The position numbers were made by a program, and so were the translations under genes. The notes below the pieces were generated by a model. That model had not been told where the DNA came from. It saw only the letters and a program-made list of their open reading frames with translations, and made no database searches. A DNA stretch of 64,000 nucleotides from Sphingobium lactosutens DS20 (lineage in GTDB: Bacteria > Pseudomonadota > Alphaproteobacteria > Sphingomonadales > Sphingomonadaceae): contig NZ_ATDP01000071.1 in NCBI RefSeq assembly GCF_000445105.1, forward strand, positions 124,001-188,000. Direction: 5' to 3'. Of this stretch, positions 46,135-55,868 are shown one piece after another (the first letter of the stretch is position 1; every line of letters begins with the position of its first letter).

Positions 46135-47454
46135 ATGACGGTAGAAGCGCTGATGGGTCGGCAAATCGCGGATTATGATCCGCCGGTGCGGGGCGACCCG
46201 ATCACGGGCGAACGCTATTATGCGCAGCGATGGGCGGACGCGGAATGGGCGCATGTCTGGACGAAGGTATGGCATGTCGGCGGCATGGCGGCCGACCTCA
46301 TGGATGCGGGCGATTTCCTGACCCACAATCTGGGCCGCGAATCGGTCGTCATGGTGAAGCAGGCGGACGGATCGGTCCGTGCTTTCTACAATGCCTGCCT
46401 GCACCGCGGCTATCGCCTGGCCTGGGCCGAAGTAGGCGGCGCGCCGCAGCTCGTGTGCGGCTATCATGGCTGGCGCTACGATCCCGACGGGACGCTCGCC
46501 CATGTGCAGGACCCGGATGATTTTCCCGGCGGCAATCCTTGCGGCAAGCACAAGCTGTCGGAAATCCGGTGCGAGGTCTGGGGCGGCTTTGTCTGGTTCA
46601 ACATGGACACAGACGCGGCATCGCTGCGCGACTGGCTGGGCGCGCAGGTCCACGATCATCTGGCGCAATGGGGCATGGAAAAGATGACCCGCGTCTATGC
46701 GGTGACGTCGGACGTGCCGTGCAACTGGAAAATCGTGCGCGACAATTTCAACGAGAGCTATCATCTGCCGACGCTCCATCCCGAAATCGCGACCGTCATC
46801 AACGACCGGGTGGAGGATTGCGAGTTCCGGATCTATCCCGACACCGGCCATAACATGATGCGGATGCCCGGCCTTCAGCCATCGGCGCGCTATCCCACCC
46901 ATCAAGTCCTCGACCTGCCGCTGGCGCAGGCGCTGGAATATTGGGAACTCGATCCCAAGGCTTATGAGGGCAATGCGATGGCGGCGCGGGACGCGATCGC
47001 GCAGCAAAAGCGCAAGCTGGGCGCGGCCAAGGGCTACAGCCATTATGGCCATATGGGCGACACGGAGATTGTCGACTATTTCCACTTCACCCTCTGGCCC
47101 AACATCACCTTCACCATGTGGCCGGACGGCGTGCAATTGCTTCGGTCCGAACCGCATCCGACCGACCCGGAGCGCTGCATCTTCGACCACTGGTTCATGG
47201 CCCATCGCATCGGCGATACAGACGAGGTGATCGGCCCCAACGGCCCCACGCCCCTGGAGCCGGTCGATCGCGAACGCATCGTCTTTGGCGAAAAGACGCT
47301 GGGCGTGGTGGCGGACCAGGACCTGTCGGTCGCGATCGGCCAGCAGCTTGGCCTTCATTCCAAAGGGTTTCGCGGCGGCATTCTGGCCAACCAGGAAAAG
47401 CGCGTTCAGTTCTTCCATGAAAAGCTGAACGACGTGTGCGGCATCCACGATTGA
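46135..47454 (+). CDS. Rieske non-heme iron oxygenase, alpha subunit
   Basis: 439 residues from MTVEALMGRQ, ribosome site GGGAGAGG. Rieske site C88, H90, C108, H111 (CLHRGY ... CGYHGW), then non-heme iron DNFNESYHLPTLH with His210 and His215. The bridging acid that carries electrons between subunits is Glu207, where most dioxygenases have Asp. No beta subunit or reductase gene adjoins, so it may be an alpha-only (homotrimeric) enzyme fed by the Rieske ferredoxin at 34595. Hydroxylates an unknown substrate. A ThuA-like gene follows convergently. Confidence 0.9.
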   Translation: MTVEALMGRQIADYDPPVRGDPITGERYYAQRWADAEWAHVWTKVWHVGGMAADLMDAGDFLTHNLGRESVVMVKQADGSVRAFYNACLHRGYRLAWAEVGGAPQLVCGYHGWRYDPDGTLAHVQDPDDFPGGNPCGKHKLSEIRCEVWGGFVWFNMDTDAASLRDWLGAQVHDHLAQWGMEKMTRVYAVTSDVPCNWKIVRDNFNESYHLPTLHPEIATVINDRVEDCEFRIYPDTGHNMMRMPGLQPSARYPTHQVLDLPLAQALEYWELDPKAYEGNAMAARDAIAQQKRKLGAAKGYSHYGHMGDTEIVDYFHFTLWPNITFTMWPDGVQLLRSEPHPTDPERCIFDHWFMAHRIGDTDEVIGPNGPTPLEPVDRERIVFGEKTLGVVADQDLSVAIGQQLGLHSKGFRGGILANQEKRVQFFHEKLNDVCGIHD

Positions 47455-47470
47455 TCGGCGGGGCCGGGCG

Positions 47471-48277
47471 CTAGGGCGTCCGGCCTGCCACCCAATGGAG
47501 GGCGTTGCGGATCAGCCGGCGATAGTCGGGCTGGTCATAGGCCGCAGGGCCATCGCCGGGTTGCAGATAGACCAGCCGCGCATTGAGCGCTTTTTTCGTC
47601 CAGCCGATAAGGTCGCTACCCGGCGGATGGAGCCACCCGTCATTGCACTGCATCCGCCCGGCGAGTGCATGCTGCGGGCTGTAGAAGCGTTCCGCTGTAA
47701 AGCTGGCCGATGCGCGCAGCAGCGGCGTGACATCCTCCTCAAAAATTTCGGCGAGATACAGCTCGTCACGCATGGCAAAGCCGGCCGGGACGCCCGCCAT
47801 CACCGGATGATCCGGCGCGACGTTCCTGGCCTCATAGGGAATGTCGTGCGCATAGCCGCTATCGAGCCGCGACATACCGCGCACCATCGTAGGCTTGTAG
47901 AGGAAGCGGCCGCCCAGCCAGTCGCCATATTCCTCCCAGTCGGGCCAGCCGGCTAGGGCATGATGCAGGGCGACCACGCCGGTCCCCTGCTCCAGCAAGG
48001 CGCGAAAGCCTGCCTTGAAATCGGGTGATGGTGCGACGATGCCGGGGCGATCGGTCGGATGTTCGAAATCAAGGCCGGGCATGTCGTACAGCAGCAGCGC
48101 GTCGAAACCCCGCATGCCATCGGGGTTCATCAACCGGGCGGCCGCGGGCTGGTCGACCATTGTCGCGCTGACGCCGGGCATATCCTGAAAGATCGCATCG
48201 AACGCCGTGCGATCGAAGGGATGGCCCCGCACGGAAACCAATATGTTGAGGTTGGCATGATGATGGATGATCGGCAT
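47471..48277 (-). CDS. ThuA-like domain protein
   Basis: 268 residues, ThuA fold: MPIIHHHANLNILVSVRGHP, DALLLYDMPGLDFEH, LLEQGTGVVALHHALAGWPD, APDHPVMAGVPAGFAM, ARLVYLQPGDGPAAYD. Second ThuA paralogue of the island (first at 33826). Usual role linked to sugar metabolism; here context suggests catabolism. Ends beside the Rieske gene (convergent); divergent from the MDR gene at 48379. Confidence 0.82.
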   Translation of the reverse strand: MPIIHHHANLNILVSVRGHPFDRTAFDAIFQDMPGVSATMVDQPAAARLMNPDGMRGFDALLLYDMPGLDFEHPTDRPGIVAPSPDFKAGFRALLEQGTGVVALHHALAGWPDWEEYGDWLGGRFLYKPTMVRGMSRLDSGYAHDIPYEARNVAPDHPVMAGVPAGFAMRDELYLAEIFEEDVTPLLRASASFTAERFYSPQHALAGRMQCNDGWLHPPGSDLIGWTKKALNARLVYLQPGDGPAAYDQPDYRRLIRNALHWVAGRTP

Positions 48278-48378
48278 GGCGCTCGCGTTCTCTTTCCCTG
48301 TTCGCCGCCTCTTCTTTTCGCCAGTGTGCAGCCGGGGCGTTTCGCGGCCAACTGCGACCAGTGACAGGAGAGGACAGG

Positions 48379-49389
48379 ATGACGGTCAATCGACGCTTCA
48401 CGCTGGCGGCCCGGCCCCAGGGGCTGCCCAAGGACAGCGACTTCCTGCTGACGCAGGACATTGTGCCGCCGTTGCAGGAGGGGGAGTTCCTGATTCGCAA
48501 CCATTATGCCTCGATCGACCCCGCCATTCGCGGCTGGCTGGAACCAGGGGGCAATTATATGCCCCCGGTCCCGATCGGCGATGCGGTGCGCGCATCCACC
48601 ATCGGCGTGGTCGAACTGAGCCGCCATCCGGATTTTACCGCCGGCCAATGGGTGATGGGCCTCAACAAGGTCGAGGATTATTCGATCGGGCGCGGCGATG
48701 GCTTCACCCAGCCCATCGACGTCGACGCCGTCCCTTCCCCCACCGCCTATCTGTCCGTTGCCGGCGCGGTGGGGCTGACGGCGTGGTTCGGGGTCGAAGA
48801 TGTGATGCAGCCCGCAGCGGGGCAGACGGTGCTGGTGAGCGGCGCGGCCGGTGCGGTCGGATCGCTGGTCGGGCAATTGGCGAAACGGCGCGGCGCGCGC
48901 GTGGTCGGCATTGCAGGCGGCGCGGAAAAATGCGCGCGGCTGATCGATCGATACGGCTTTGATCAGGCGATCGACTATCGCGGCAAGGATGTGGAGGCCC
49001 TGTCGGCAGACATTGCCGCCGCCTGCCCCGATGGCGTTCATTTCGTCTATGAAAATGTCGGCGGCGCCTGCCTGGACGCGGCGCTGCTCAATCTGGCGCA
49101 AGGGGCGCTGGTGGTGATTTGCGGGCTGATTTCGGAATATAACAGCGCGCCGCAGGGCGCACGGAACATCTGGCAATTGCTGGTCAAGACAGCGACGATG
49201 CGCGGCTATCTGATCAGCCAGTATCTGGACCGCTTCCCCGAAGGCGTCACCGCCATGGCAAAGCTCGCCGGCGAAGGGGCCATCGTCTATGACGAGCATG
49301 TGGAGGACGGGATCGACAATGCCCTGCCCGCGATGCTGCGCCTGTTCGACGGCAGCAATCAGGGCAAGATGATCCTGAAACTGATCTGA
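48379..49389 (+). CDS. MDR-family NADP-dependent oxidoreductase
   Basis: 336 residues from MTVNRRFTLA, start after GAGAGG. Medium-chain reductase of the prostaglandin reductase/CurA type: SRHPDFTAGQWVMGLNK, LSVAGAVGLTAWFGVEDV, VSGAAGAVGSLVGQLAKRRG (Rossmann), FVYENVGG and YNSAPQGARNIWQLLVK. No zinc ligands; typically reduces alpha-beta-unsaturated ketones. A similar paralogue lies at 59527, each within 2 kb of a Rieske gene. An ACCAGTGAC half-site at 48357 overlaps the ribosome site but the other arm is absent. Confidence 0.88.
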   Translation: MTVNRRFTLAARPQGLPKDSDFLLTQDIVPPLQEGEFLIRNHYASIDPAIRGWLEPGGNYMPPVPIGDAVRASTIGVVELSRHPDFTAGQWVMGLNKVEDYSIGRGDGFTQPIDVDAVPSPTAYLSVAGAVGLTAWFGVEDVMQPAAGQTVLVSGAAGAVGSLVGQLAKRRGARVVGIAGGAEKCARLIDRYGFDQAIDYRGKDVEALSADIAAACPDGVHFVYENVGGACLDAALLNLAQGALVVICGLISEYNSAPQGARNIWQLLVKTATMRGYLISQYLDRFPEGVTAMAKLAGEGAIVYDEHVEDGIDNALPAMLRLFDGSNQGKMILKLI

Positions 49390-49694
49390 GGGCGCCGCTT
49401 CACGGCCGTAGGATAGGCTTGCTTCGGTTCGCGTCGGCGAACAATCGCATCAAGACGGCCGGGGCATTTACGAACCCCTGAACGAGATAGTGCCGGGCGT
49501 TCCGTGCAGAATCACGGTCCGCCGATCGCTGCTGCCCATGTCAGTCCTTCCGCTTGCGATACGGTCTTTGAGAGCCGCCGATTTTTCACCTACCCTGTGT
49601 AAAATCACAGCTAACGAAATCTGCGAAATCGACGAAAGTGACGGCGTGAGAGGACGCCCATCAGAGCGCGTCCAGCCGCCGAGGGGAGAATGCC
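49390..49694. other. 305-bp intergenic region before the TonB receptor gene
   Basis: No open frame of interest on either strand. It holds site f (49593-49612) about 82 nt before the TonB receptor start and GAGGGGAGA as ribosome site. No clear terminator for the upstream MDR gene and no repeat were seen. Confidence 0.7.
49593..49612. promoter_or_regulatory. Lux-box-like inverted repeat (site f)
   Basis: CCCTGTGTAAAATCACAGCT, with perfect CTGTG/CACAG arms separated by 6 nt; 13 of 18 positions fit the consensus. 82 nt upstream of the TonB receptor gene at 49695. Confidence 0.5.
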
Positions 49695-51968
49695 ATGAAC
49701 AGACGAATTGCGTTCGCGTCCACCATCTTGTCGAGCGGCCTTGCGCTCTGCTTTGGCAGCCCCGCGCTCGCGCAGGATACCGAACCCCAGGCCGCAGCCG
49801 AACAGCCCGTCGGCGCAGGTGAAATCATCGTCACCGCCCGCCGTCGCGAGGAACGGTTGCAGGATACGCCTGTGGCGGTCACGGCCGTGAATGCCGCGAT
49901 GCTGGAAAACAAGGCGGCAGTGAATATCGGCGACCTGACCGGGTCCGCGCCCAACTTGCTCATCACCAATCAGAATTCGGGCGCGGCGGCGGCCAATCTG
50001 GCCATTCGCGGCCTCACCTATGCCGACGTTGAAAAATCCGCCGAACCGACCGTGGGCGTCGTCGTCGATGGCGTGTTCATCGGGACCAGCACCGGACAAT
50101 TTTTCGACTTTTTCGATATCGAACAGATTGAAGTGCTGCGCGGTCCCCAGGGTACTTTGTTCGGGCGCAACACGATCGGCGGCGTCATCAACATTCGCCG
50201 GTCCAAGCCGACCGGCGAATTTGGCGGCAAGGTCGAGGTGTCCTATGGCAAGTTCGACACGCTGGCGACCCGCGCCGTCATTAACGCGCCGCTGTCGAGC
50301 GACGGCAGCGTGGGCATCAAGGGCTTCTATTTCCACAACGAAACCGATGGCTGGTACAAGCAGGCGCAGGACGGCAGCCCGCGCGGCTTTTCCAATAATG
50401 AGAATTTCGGCGCGGCCTTGCGCGTCGCGCCTGCTGGCAGCGGCTTTGAAGGCATATTGACCGTCGAAAAGCAGGTGCAGAAATATGATCCCGTGGTCGC
50501 CAGCCTGACGCGCACGGGCGAAGTCTTCTGCGGCCTCATCCCCGCCGAACAGTGCAACCGCAACAACACCACCGATCTCTACACCGTTTTCGGGCAGGCG
50601 AATGTCGGCCGCTACAGCGCGCCGGCGGCAACGTTGGAAATGAATTACGACACGGGCGACATCACGCTGACGTCGATCACTGGCTGGCGCAAGTCCAAGG
50701 AAAATCAGACGCAGGATTTCGACGGATCGTCGGTCGACCTCTATTATGTCCGCCGGCTTCAGGATTATGAGCAGTGGAGCCAGGAATTCCGCGCCGCCGG
50801 CAAGATCGGCGACAGCCTGGATTATGTCGTCGGCCTCTATTATTTCAAATCCGACTATTATCTGGCGCAATATAGCCGCGTCTTCGCCTTTTCGCCCGAC
50901 ATCGACCCTTTGATATTCGATACCAACCCGCAGGAGGTCAATGGACGCACTCGCTCCATCGCGGCCTTTGGTGACTTCAACTGGGCGTTCGCTGATCGCT
51001 GGCGCCTGTCCTTTGGCGGCCGGTTCACGCGCGACAAGAAGTCGCTCGACAACAGCTTTGGCGGCAACCTGATCGGCGCGGGGTCCGACACCTTCAAGAA
51101 GTTCACGCCCAAGGTCGGCGTCGACTTCCGCCCGAACGAGGAAACGATGATCTACGCCAGCTGGTCGCAGGGCTTCCGGTCGGGCGGCTTCTCCCCGCGC
51201 GCGGGAACGGCGGCCAGCGCCAGCCAGTCCTACCGTCCCGAAGTGGTCGACAGTTTCGAGATCGGCAGCAAGCTGGAATTGTTCGACCGCAAATTGCAGT
51301 TCAACGTCGCGGCCTTCTATTCCAAATACAAGAATTTGCAGCAGAACAACACGCTTAATTGCCCCAGCTGCGCCACCGGCAATGAAACGATCACGTCGAA
51401 CGTGGGTTCGGCCAAGATCAAGGGGCTGGAGTTCGATTTCACCGCCCGCCCGACCCCGCAGCTGACGATCACGGGATCGCTTGGCCTGCTTGATTCCAAG
51501 TTCAAGGATTTCATCGTCGGCGGCATTTCTCCCCTCAGTGGCGCGGTCGTGCCCTATGATTATTCCAGGAACGACCTGATCTATAATCCCGACATGACGG
51601 CATCGCTGGCGGCCGACTATACGGTCCCCACCAGCTTTGGCGAAATCATCGCCAACCTCACCTATCGCTATATCGGTCGCTATGATCAGCAGATTTCGCT
51701 GGGTCCGATCAGCGGCGACCTGGTGAACGGGCCGATCATCGTCAACGGCAATGATCCGCGCGTGCGCACGGACAAGCAGGGCCTGGTCGATGCGAGCCTG
51801 TCGACCAACTTCACGCTGGCGGGGAAAGAGGCCAAGCTGACGATCTTTGGCCGCAACCTCGCCAATGATCGGGGGCCGACCCACGGGTTCACCGTGGGGG
51901 GCTTGTGGGCCTTTGGCACCGCCCGCGAACCGCGCACCTATGGCGCGACCCTTGGCTTCAAATTCTGA
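49695..51968 (+). CDS. TonB-dependent outer membrane receptor
   Basis: 757 residues. Signal peptide (MNRRIAFASTILSSGLALCF, cut near ALAQ). Plug domain: EIIVTARRREERLQDTPVAV, VLRGPQGTLFGRNTIGGVIN; beta-barrel with an aromatic C-terminal strand (YGATLGFKF). Imports a substrate across the outer membrane with TonB energy. In sphingomonads such receptors often import hydrophobic catabolic substrates; the ligand is unknown. Ends with a terminator. Confidence 0.93.
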   Translation: MNRRIAFASTILSSGLALCFGSPALAQDTEPQAAAEQPVGAGEIIVTARRREERLQDTPVAVTAVNAAMLENKAAVNIGDLTGSAPNLLITNQNSGAAAANLAIRGLTYADVEKSAEPTVGVVVDGVFIGTSTGQFFDFFDIEQIEVLRGPQGTLFGRNTIGGVINIRRSKPTGEFGGKVEVSYGKFDTLATRAVINAPLSSDGSVGIKGFYFHNETDGWYKQAQDGSPRGFSNNENFGAALRVAPAGSGFEGILTVEKQVQKYDPVVASLTRTGEVFCGLIPAEQCNRNNTTDLYTVFGQANVGRYSAPAATLEMNYDTGDITLTSITGWRKSKENQTQDFDGSSVDLYYVRRLQDYEQWSQEFRAAGKIGDSLDYVVGLYYFKSDYYLAQYSRVFAFSPDIDPLIFDTNPQEVNGRTRSIAAFGDFNWAFADRWRLSFGGRFTRDKKSLDNSFGGNLIGAGSDTFKKFTPKVGVDFRPNEETMIYASWSQGFRSGGFSPRAGTAASASQSYRPEVVDSFEIGSKLELFDRKLQFNVAAFYSKYKNLQQNNTLNCPSCATGNETITSNVGSAKIKGLEFDFTARPTPQLTITGSLGLLDSKFKDFIVGGISPLSGAVVPYDYSRNDLIYNPDMTASLAADYTVPTSFGEIIANLTYRYIGRYDQQISLGPISGDLVNGPIIVNGNDPRVRTDKQGLVDASLSTNFTLAGKEAKLTIFGRNLANDRGPTHGFTVGGLWAFGTAREPRTYGATLGFKF

Positions 51969-52002
51969 TCGCGCCTCCCCTTTCACAGAGCGCACGACCA
52001 GC

Positions 52003-52031
52003 AGCCGGGGCAGCGATGCCCCGGCTGTTTT
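52003..52031 (+). terminator. Terminator after the TonB receptor
   Basis: AGCCGGGGC / GCCCCGGCT, a perfect 9-bp stem with a 6-nt loop, followed by GTTTT. Situated 35 nt after the stop and before the SnoaL-like gene at 52049. Confidence 0.9.
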
Positions 52032-52048
52032 CATGACAGGAGAATGTC

Positions 52049-52561
52049 TTGACCGACCATGCTGCAACGCTGGACAGGCTCGCCGCCCGGGCGGCGATTC
52101 ACGACCTGGTGATGGCCTATTGCCGGGGCGTCGACCGCGCCGACGCTGCCCTGCTCGCCTCAATCTTCTGGGATGACGCGACGATGATATCCGGCTCGGT
52201 CAACGGTCCGGCCCATAAGTTCGCCCAGGACATCACGGCCTATTGCCGCAACACGATGGATCATTGCTTTCACTCGGTCGCCAACCAGTGGGTCGAGGTC
52301 CAGGGGGACAAGGCGATCGGCGAACATTATGTGACCGCGCAGGTGCGCGCTGGCGGCCAGGATATGCTCACCGGCGGGCGCTATCTCGATCGCTATGAGC
52401 GACGCGACGGCGTGTGGAAAATCGCGCATCGCTGCTTCGTTGCCGACTGGACCATGAGCCAGCCGGCCGGCGCGCCGCTCGATCCGTCCTATGAACCGGG
52501 GCGCACGCGCGGCGGCTGGGGGGACGCCGATCCCGTCTACGCCCATTGGGCAAGCCTCTAG
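52049..52561 (+). CDS. SnoaL-like / NTF2-fold protein
   Basis: 170 residues from a TTG start with GGAG 6 nt upstream; no in-frame ATG alternative fits. LDRLAARAAIHDLVMAYCRG, VDRADAALLASIFWDD, HCFHSVANQWVEVQGDKAIG: SnoaL_4-type. Alone after the TonB receptor terminator; it may be read by read-through. Member of a family of four in the island. Confidence 0.82.
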   Translation: MTDHAATLDRLAARAAIHDLVMAYCRGVDRADAALLASIFWDDATMISGSVNGPAHKFAQDITAYCRNTMDHCFHSVANQWVEVQGDKAIGEHYVTAQVRAGGQDMLTGGRYLDRYERRDGVWKIAHRCFVADWTMSQPAGAPLDPSYEPGRTRGGWGDADPVYAHWASL

Positions 52562-52574
52562 CAGGGGCAAAAGG

Positions 52575-52613
52575 AAGGGCGCTGGTCCGGGGAGAGGCCG
52601 GACCAGCGCCCTT
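52575..52613. terminator. Bidirectional terminator between convergent genes
   Basis: AAGGGCGCTGGTCCGG / CCGGACCAGCGCCCTT, a perfect 16-bp stem with a 7-nt loop, between the SnoaL-like gene and the convergent TonB receptor at 52634. Confidence 0.9.
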
Positions 52614-52633
52614 CGACGATTGCGCCAGGGCGA

Positions 52634-55081
52634 TCAGAAGCGGGTCGTGATCTGCGCCATGACGGTGCGCGGCACATTGCCAAAGCCCAGCTGGTCTGCG
52701 GGCGCGGCCACCAGCCCGCCCGATGCGCCGCCCGTCGATGGGCCATCGACCACGCCGGTGACATAGAAGCGGTTGGTCAGATTCTTGCCGATCAGCGCAA
52801 ATTCCCAGCGATCATCGTCTGAGCCGATGCGCACGCCGGCGTCCAGCGTCGCATAGCGCCCCTGGCGCGACAGCGGATTGCCAAAGCCCGAGGCGAGATA
52901 GGAGGAGGAATAGCGCAGGTCCGCGTTCAGCCCGATTTTCAGGCCATTGCCCATGCTGCTGTCATAGGCCGCGCCGATCGTCCCGGTCCAGCGAGGCGCG
53001 ACCGACAAAGGCTTGCCTTCCAGATTCTGCCGCACGCCGCCATCGGCAAGGACGATGCTGCACCCCTGCGCAATGCTTTGCCCGGCATAGCAGGGCGCCT
53101 GCGGGAAGTCGGTATAGCGTGCGCGATTATAGTTGATCGACCCGTGCAGGTTCAGCCCCTCGACCGACCTGGGCGCATATTCGAACTCCAGCTCCACGCC
53201 CTTCGTCCGCGCGTCGGCCGTCAGCGTCTGGAAGGCGAAGATGGGGGAATTGAAGAAGTCGACCTGCAAATCCTTGTAGAGATAGGAATAGGCGCCGAGA
53301 TTGAGGCGCAGCTGATTGTCCGCCAACGTCGTCTTGATGCCCGCTTCGAAACCGGCTGCCCGTTCGGGATCGAAGGTCAGGTCGTCGAAGGGGTTGGTCG
53401 ACAGCTTCGAATTGATGCCGCCATTGGAAAAGCCGCCCGATTTATAGGCGGTCTTATATGCGCCATAGACCAGGATATCGGATGTCGGCTTCCAGGTCAG
53501 CGACACTTCGGGCGACCAGTTGCGGAAGGTCTGGTCCGCGTTGATGACGCCCAGGCCATCGGGGTCGTCCTGCGGCCGGAAAATCGCGGTGACGCCGGGG
53601 TTATTATAGGGCTGGGTGAAGAAACTGTCCTTGGTTTCATGCGTGTAGCGCACGCCGCCCGCCAGTTCGAGCGTTGGCACGATCTTCCATGTCGCCTGGC
53701 CGAACAGCGCGATCGTCTCGCCATCGGTGAAGCTGGTCTTGCGCGTGGCGAGATACTGGTCTTCGGGCGCGGCCGCGCTGTTCACCAGTCCCGCCAAAAT
53801 GATATACTGGTCGAAATCCCGCTTCGTTTTCTGATACAGCCCGCCCAGCATCAGGTTGACCGGGCTGTCGAACGTCGTGAGCGCGCGAAACTCCGATGAG
53901 AAGGCGTGATAGGTGGAATTTTCCGTCGCCCAGTTCGATGCCGGGCTGGACTGGAAATCGCAGGCGCAGGCCCAGCGGTTGTTGTTCCAGTTGTAATTGG
54001 TGACGGACGTCAGCGTCACATTGTCCAGTTCATAATTGACGTTGGCCGTGACCGCCCAGCTCTTGTAGCGATTATAGAGGTCGCCATCGTCGTTGACGAA
54101 CGGGGTGGGGCCGGCGAACGCGGCGGGAATGCGGTTCTGATGCGTCACGAAATCGCGGGCACAGGCATAGCCGTTGAGTTGACTGACGCCGCCATTGGGG
54201 CAGTTGAAGGCGACATAGTTCCAGCTGTTATTATTGGTCTTATTATAGGTGCCGGATGCCTTGAGCGTCGCGGTCAGGCGATCGGTGGGTTCCCACTTCA
54301 GAGTGACGCGGCCCAGCAACTCCCGCTCACCCGGCTGGTCCACGGGCGCGGGGTTGGCCAGTGCCGTCCCGGTCGCGCCGGTCGCCACGTCGATGGTGGG
54401 ATAATCGAAGGGCGCGGCGACGTTGCGATAATAGCCGCCCCACATTTTCGAGCCGCGCACGGCGACGCGCAGGCCCAGCGTATCGGTCAGCGGGCCTGAG
54501 CCGACAAATTCCAGCTGCGCCTGCTGCGCCTTGAACTCGTAACCGGCCCGCGCCTTGAATTCAGGCGTCGATGTCGGGTCGGCGCTGGTGAGCGAGATGA
54601 CCCCTGCCGTGGCGTTCTTGCCGAAGAACAGCGCCTGCGGCCCCTTCAAAATCTCGACGCGCGCCAGGTCGAAAAAGCCTTCGTTGATGATGCGCCCCTG
54701 CCCGTAATAGACGCCATCGACGACAACAGCGACCGACTGTTCGATCCCGATGGACGTGGACGAGGACCCGATGCCCCGCAACGTCAGCTGCGCGCCCGAA
54801 CCGTTGGACGCGCGCCCGACGTTGAGGTTTGGCGTGCGCGCGGCAATCTTCTCGATCGAGGTCAGATCCTGGCGCTGCACCAATTCGGCGGAAATGGCGG
54901 TGACCGCAACAGGCACGTCCTGCACGCTTTCCTGACGCTTGCGGGCCGTGACGATGATATCCTCCAGACCGCCGGCCGTTGCATTGTCGGCCACCGGCGC
55001 GTCCTGCGCCATTGCGGGCATGGTCCAAAGCGCGGCGCCGACGGCAACGCCTGCCAGCAAAGATGATGTATTGCGGATCAT
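52634..55081 (-). CDS. TonB-dependent outer membrane receptor
   Basis: 815 residues from MIRNTSSLLAGVAV, signal peptide ending AMAQ. Plug: DIIVTARKRQESVQDVPVAV, LTLRGIGSSSTSIGIEQSVA, ILKGPQALFFGKNATAGVIS; C terminus MAQITTRF. Second receptor of the island, different in plug details from the one at 49695, so possibly a different ligand. A longer upstream frame is out of place, and GGGAGGATC precedes this ATG. Divergent from the SnoaL-like gene at 55305. Confidence 0.93.
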   Translation of the reverse strand: MIRNTSSLLAGVAVGAALWTMPAMAQDAPVADNATAGGLEDIIVTARKRQESVQDVPVAVTAISAELVQRQDLTSIEKIAARTPNLNVGRASNGSGAQLTLRGIGSSSTSIGIEQSVAVVVDGVYYGQGRIINEGFFDLARVEILKGPQALFFGKNATAGVISLTSADPTSTPEFKARAGYEFKAQQAQLEFVGSGPLTDTLGLRVAVRGSKMWGGYYRNVAAPFDYPTIDVATGATGTALANPAPVDQPGERELLGRVTLKWEPTDRLTATLKASGTYNKTNNNSWNYVAFNCPNGGVSQLNGYACARDFVTHQNRIPAAFAGPTPFVNDDGDLYNRYKSWAVTANVNYELDNVTLTSVTNYNWNNNRWACACDFQSSPASNWATENSTYHAFSSEFRALTTFDSPVNLMLGGLYQKTKRDFDQYIILAGLVNSAAAPEDQYLATRKTSFTDGETIALFGQATWKIVPTLELAGGVRYTHETKDSFFTQPYNNPGVTAIFRPQDDPDGLGVINADQTFRNWSPEVSLTWKPTSDILVYGAYKTAYKSGGFSNGGINSKLSTNPFDDLTFDPERAAGFEAGIKTTLADNQLRLNLGAYSYLYKDLQVDFFNSPIFAFQTLTADARTKGVELEFEYAPRSVEGLNLHGSINYNRARYTDFPQAPCYAGQSIAQGCSIVLADGGVRQNLEGKPLSVAPRWTGTIGAAYDSSMGNGLKIGLNADLRYSSSYLASGFGNPLSRQGRYATLDAGVRIGSDDDRWEFALIGKNLTNRFYVTGVVDGPSTGGASGGLVAAPADQLGFGNVPRTVMAQITTRF

Positions 55082-55186
55082 GATCCTCCCTTTCGTCCCG
55101 ACGGCGCGCGGCCATGGATGTTGTTCTACGGGTCGCAACAGCACCCGATTTCCCCTGCAAAATTGCGGGCTTGGGCATGATGATCC

Positions 55187-55206
55187 TACTGTGACAAGCC
55201 GCAGGT
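55187..55206. promoter_or_regulatory. Lux-box-like inverted repeat (site d1)
   Basis: TACTGTGACAAGCCGCAGGT fits 14 of 18 positions of the consensus. 105 nt upstream of the TonB receptor start (55081, minus strand). Confidence 0.5.
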
Positions 55207-55225
55207 TGGCCGGCGGGACGAGCGT

Positions 55226-55245
55226 TCCTGTCATTTGTCATAGTG
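55226..55245. promoter_or_regulatory. Lux-box-like inverted repeat (site d2)
   Basis: TCCTGTCATTTGTCATAGTG fits 13 of 18. 59 nt upstream of the SnoaL-like start at 55305, the same spacing as at two Rieske genes. With d1 it makes two operators in one divergent region. Confidence 0.5.
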
Positions 55246-55304
55246 TCGGCGCTTGCATTGGAACGGGACAAGTCCTGCCAGTGGCTATGCAATGGGAGAG
55301 CGGC

Positions 55305-55847
55305 ATGGAGCTGGAGCGGGAATTGCGCGACCTCATCGCGCGGCGCGATATCATCAAGGCGATTCACGCCTATATGCGCGGGCAGGATCGACTGGACCGC
55401 GACCTGCAACTGTCATCCTTTCACGCCGACGCCGATGTCGACTGCGGCCTGCTACGCGGCGGTCCGGAAGCCTATACCGATTTCGCGCAGGGCTTCCTGG
55501 CTGACCTGCATGGCAGCCAGCATATCATCGGGCAGATCGACATTGACGTCGATATCGACGCGGGCACGGCCACCGGAGAGGTGTATTTCTTTGCCTGGCA
55601 CCGTACGCGCGATGCGGACAGGGCGGAAAAGGACCTGTTGATGGCGGGGCGCTATGTCGACGACTATGCGTATAAGGATGGACGCTGGGCGATCCAGCGG
55701 CGGCGCGAACTGATCGACTGGGCGCGGCATGACCGCGCGACCGACGCCATCCTGCACGAACAGGTCACGATCCACCTGGCCGGCCCGCGCGGCGTGGACT
55801 TTTCGCAGACGCGCGACTGGCATTCGGGAACGTCGGGAAGGGATTGA
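55305..55847 (+). CDS. SnoaL-like / NTF2-fold protein
   Basis: 180 residues from MELERELRDL; GGGAG 6 nt upstream. LIARRDIIKAIHAYMRGQDR, LDRDLQLSSFHADADVDCGL, GQIDIDVDIDAGTATGEVYF, then FFAWHRTRDADRAEKDLLMA. Fits a SnoaL_4-type or dehydratase-like fold; function unknown. The long upstream in-frame extension overlaps the receptor's promoter and is not used. Convergent with the Rieske gene at 55869. Confidence 0.82.
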   Translation: MELERELRDLIARRDIIKAIHAYMRGQDRLDRDLQLSSFHADADVDCGLLRGGPEAYTDFAQGFLADLHGSQHIIGQIDIDVDIDAGTATGEVYFFAWHRTRDADRAEKDLLMAGRYVDDYAYKDGRWAIQRRRELIDWARHDRATDAILHEQVTIHLAGPRGVDFSQTRDWHSGTSGRD

Positions 55848-55868
55848 AGCCCCCTCCCGCGCCTGCCG

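Noticed and set aside
48357-48376. ACCAGTGAC half-site before the MDR gene at 48379
   Set aside because: Left arm 8 of 9 but right arm only 2 of 9 and it overlaps the ribosome site; not counted as an operator.
49611-52163. An 850-codon open frame on the minus strand opposite the TonB receptor
   Set aside because: It is the mirror of a real high-GC gene; the sense frame has a signal peptide, plug and barrel motifs, while the antisense protein is Arg/Ala-rich with no domain. Similar long antisense frames (for example 38912-41107 and 7412-9040) were rejected for the same reason.
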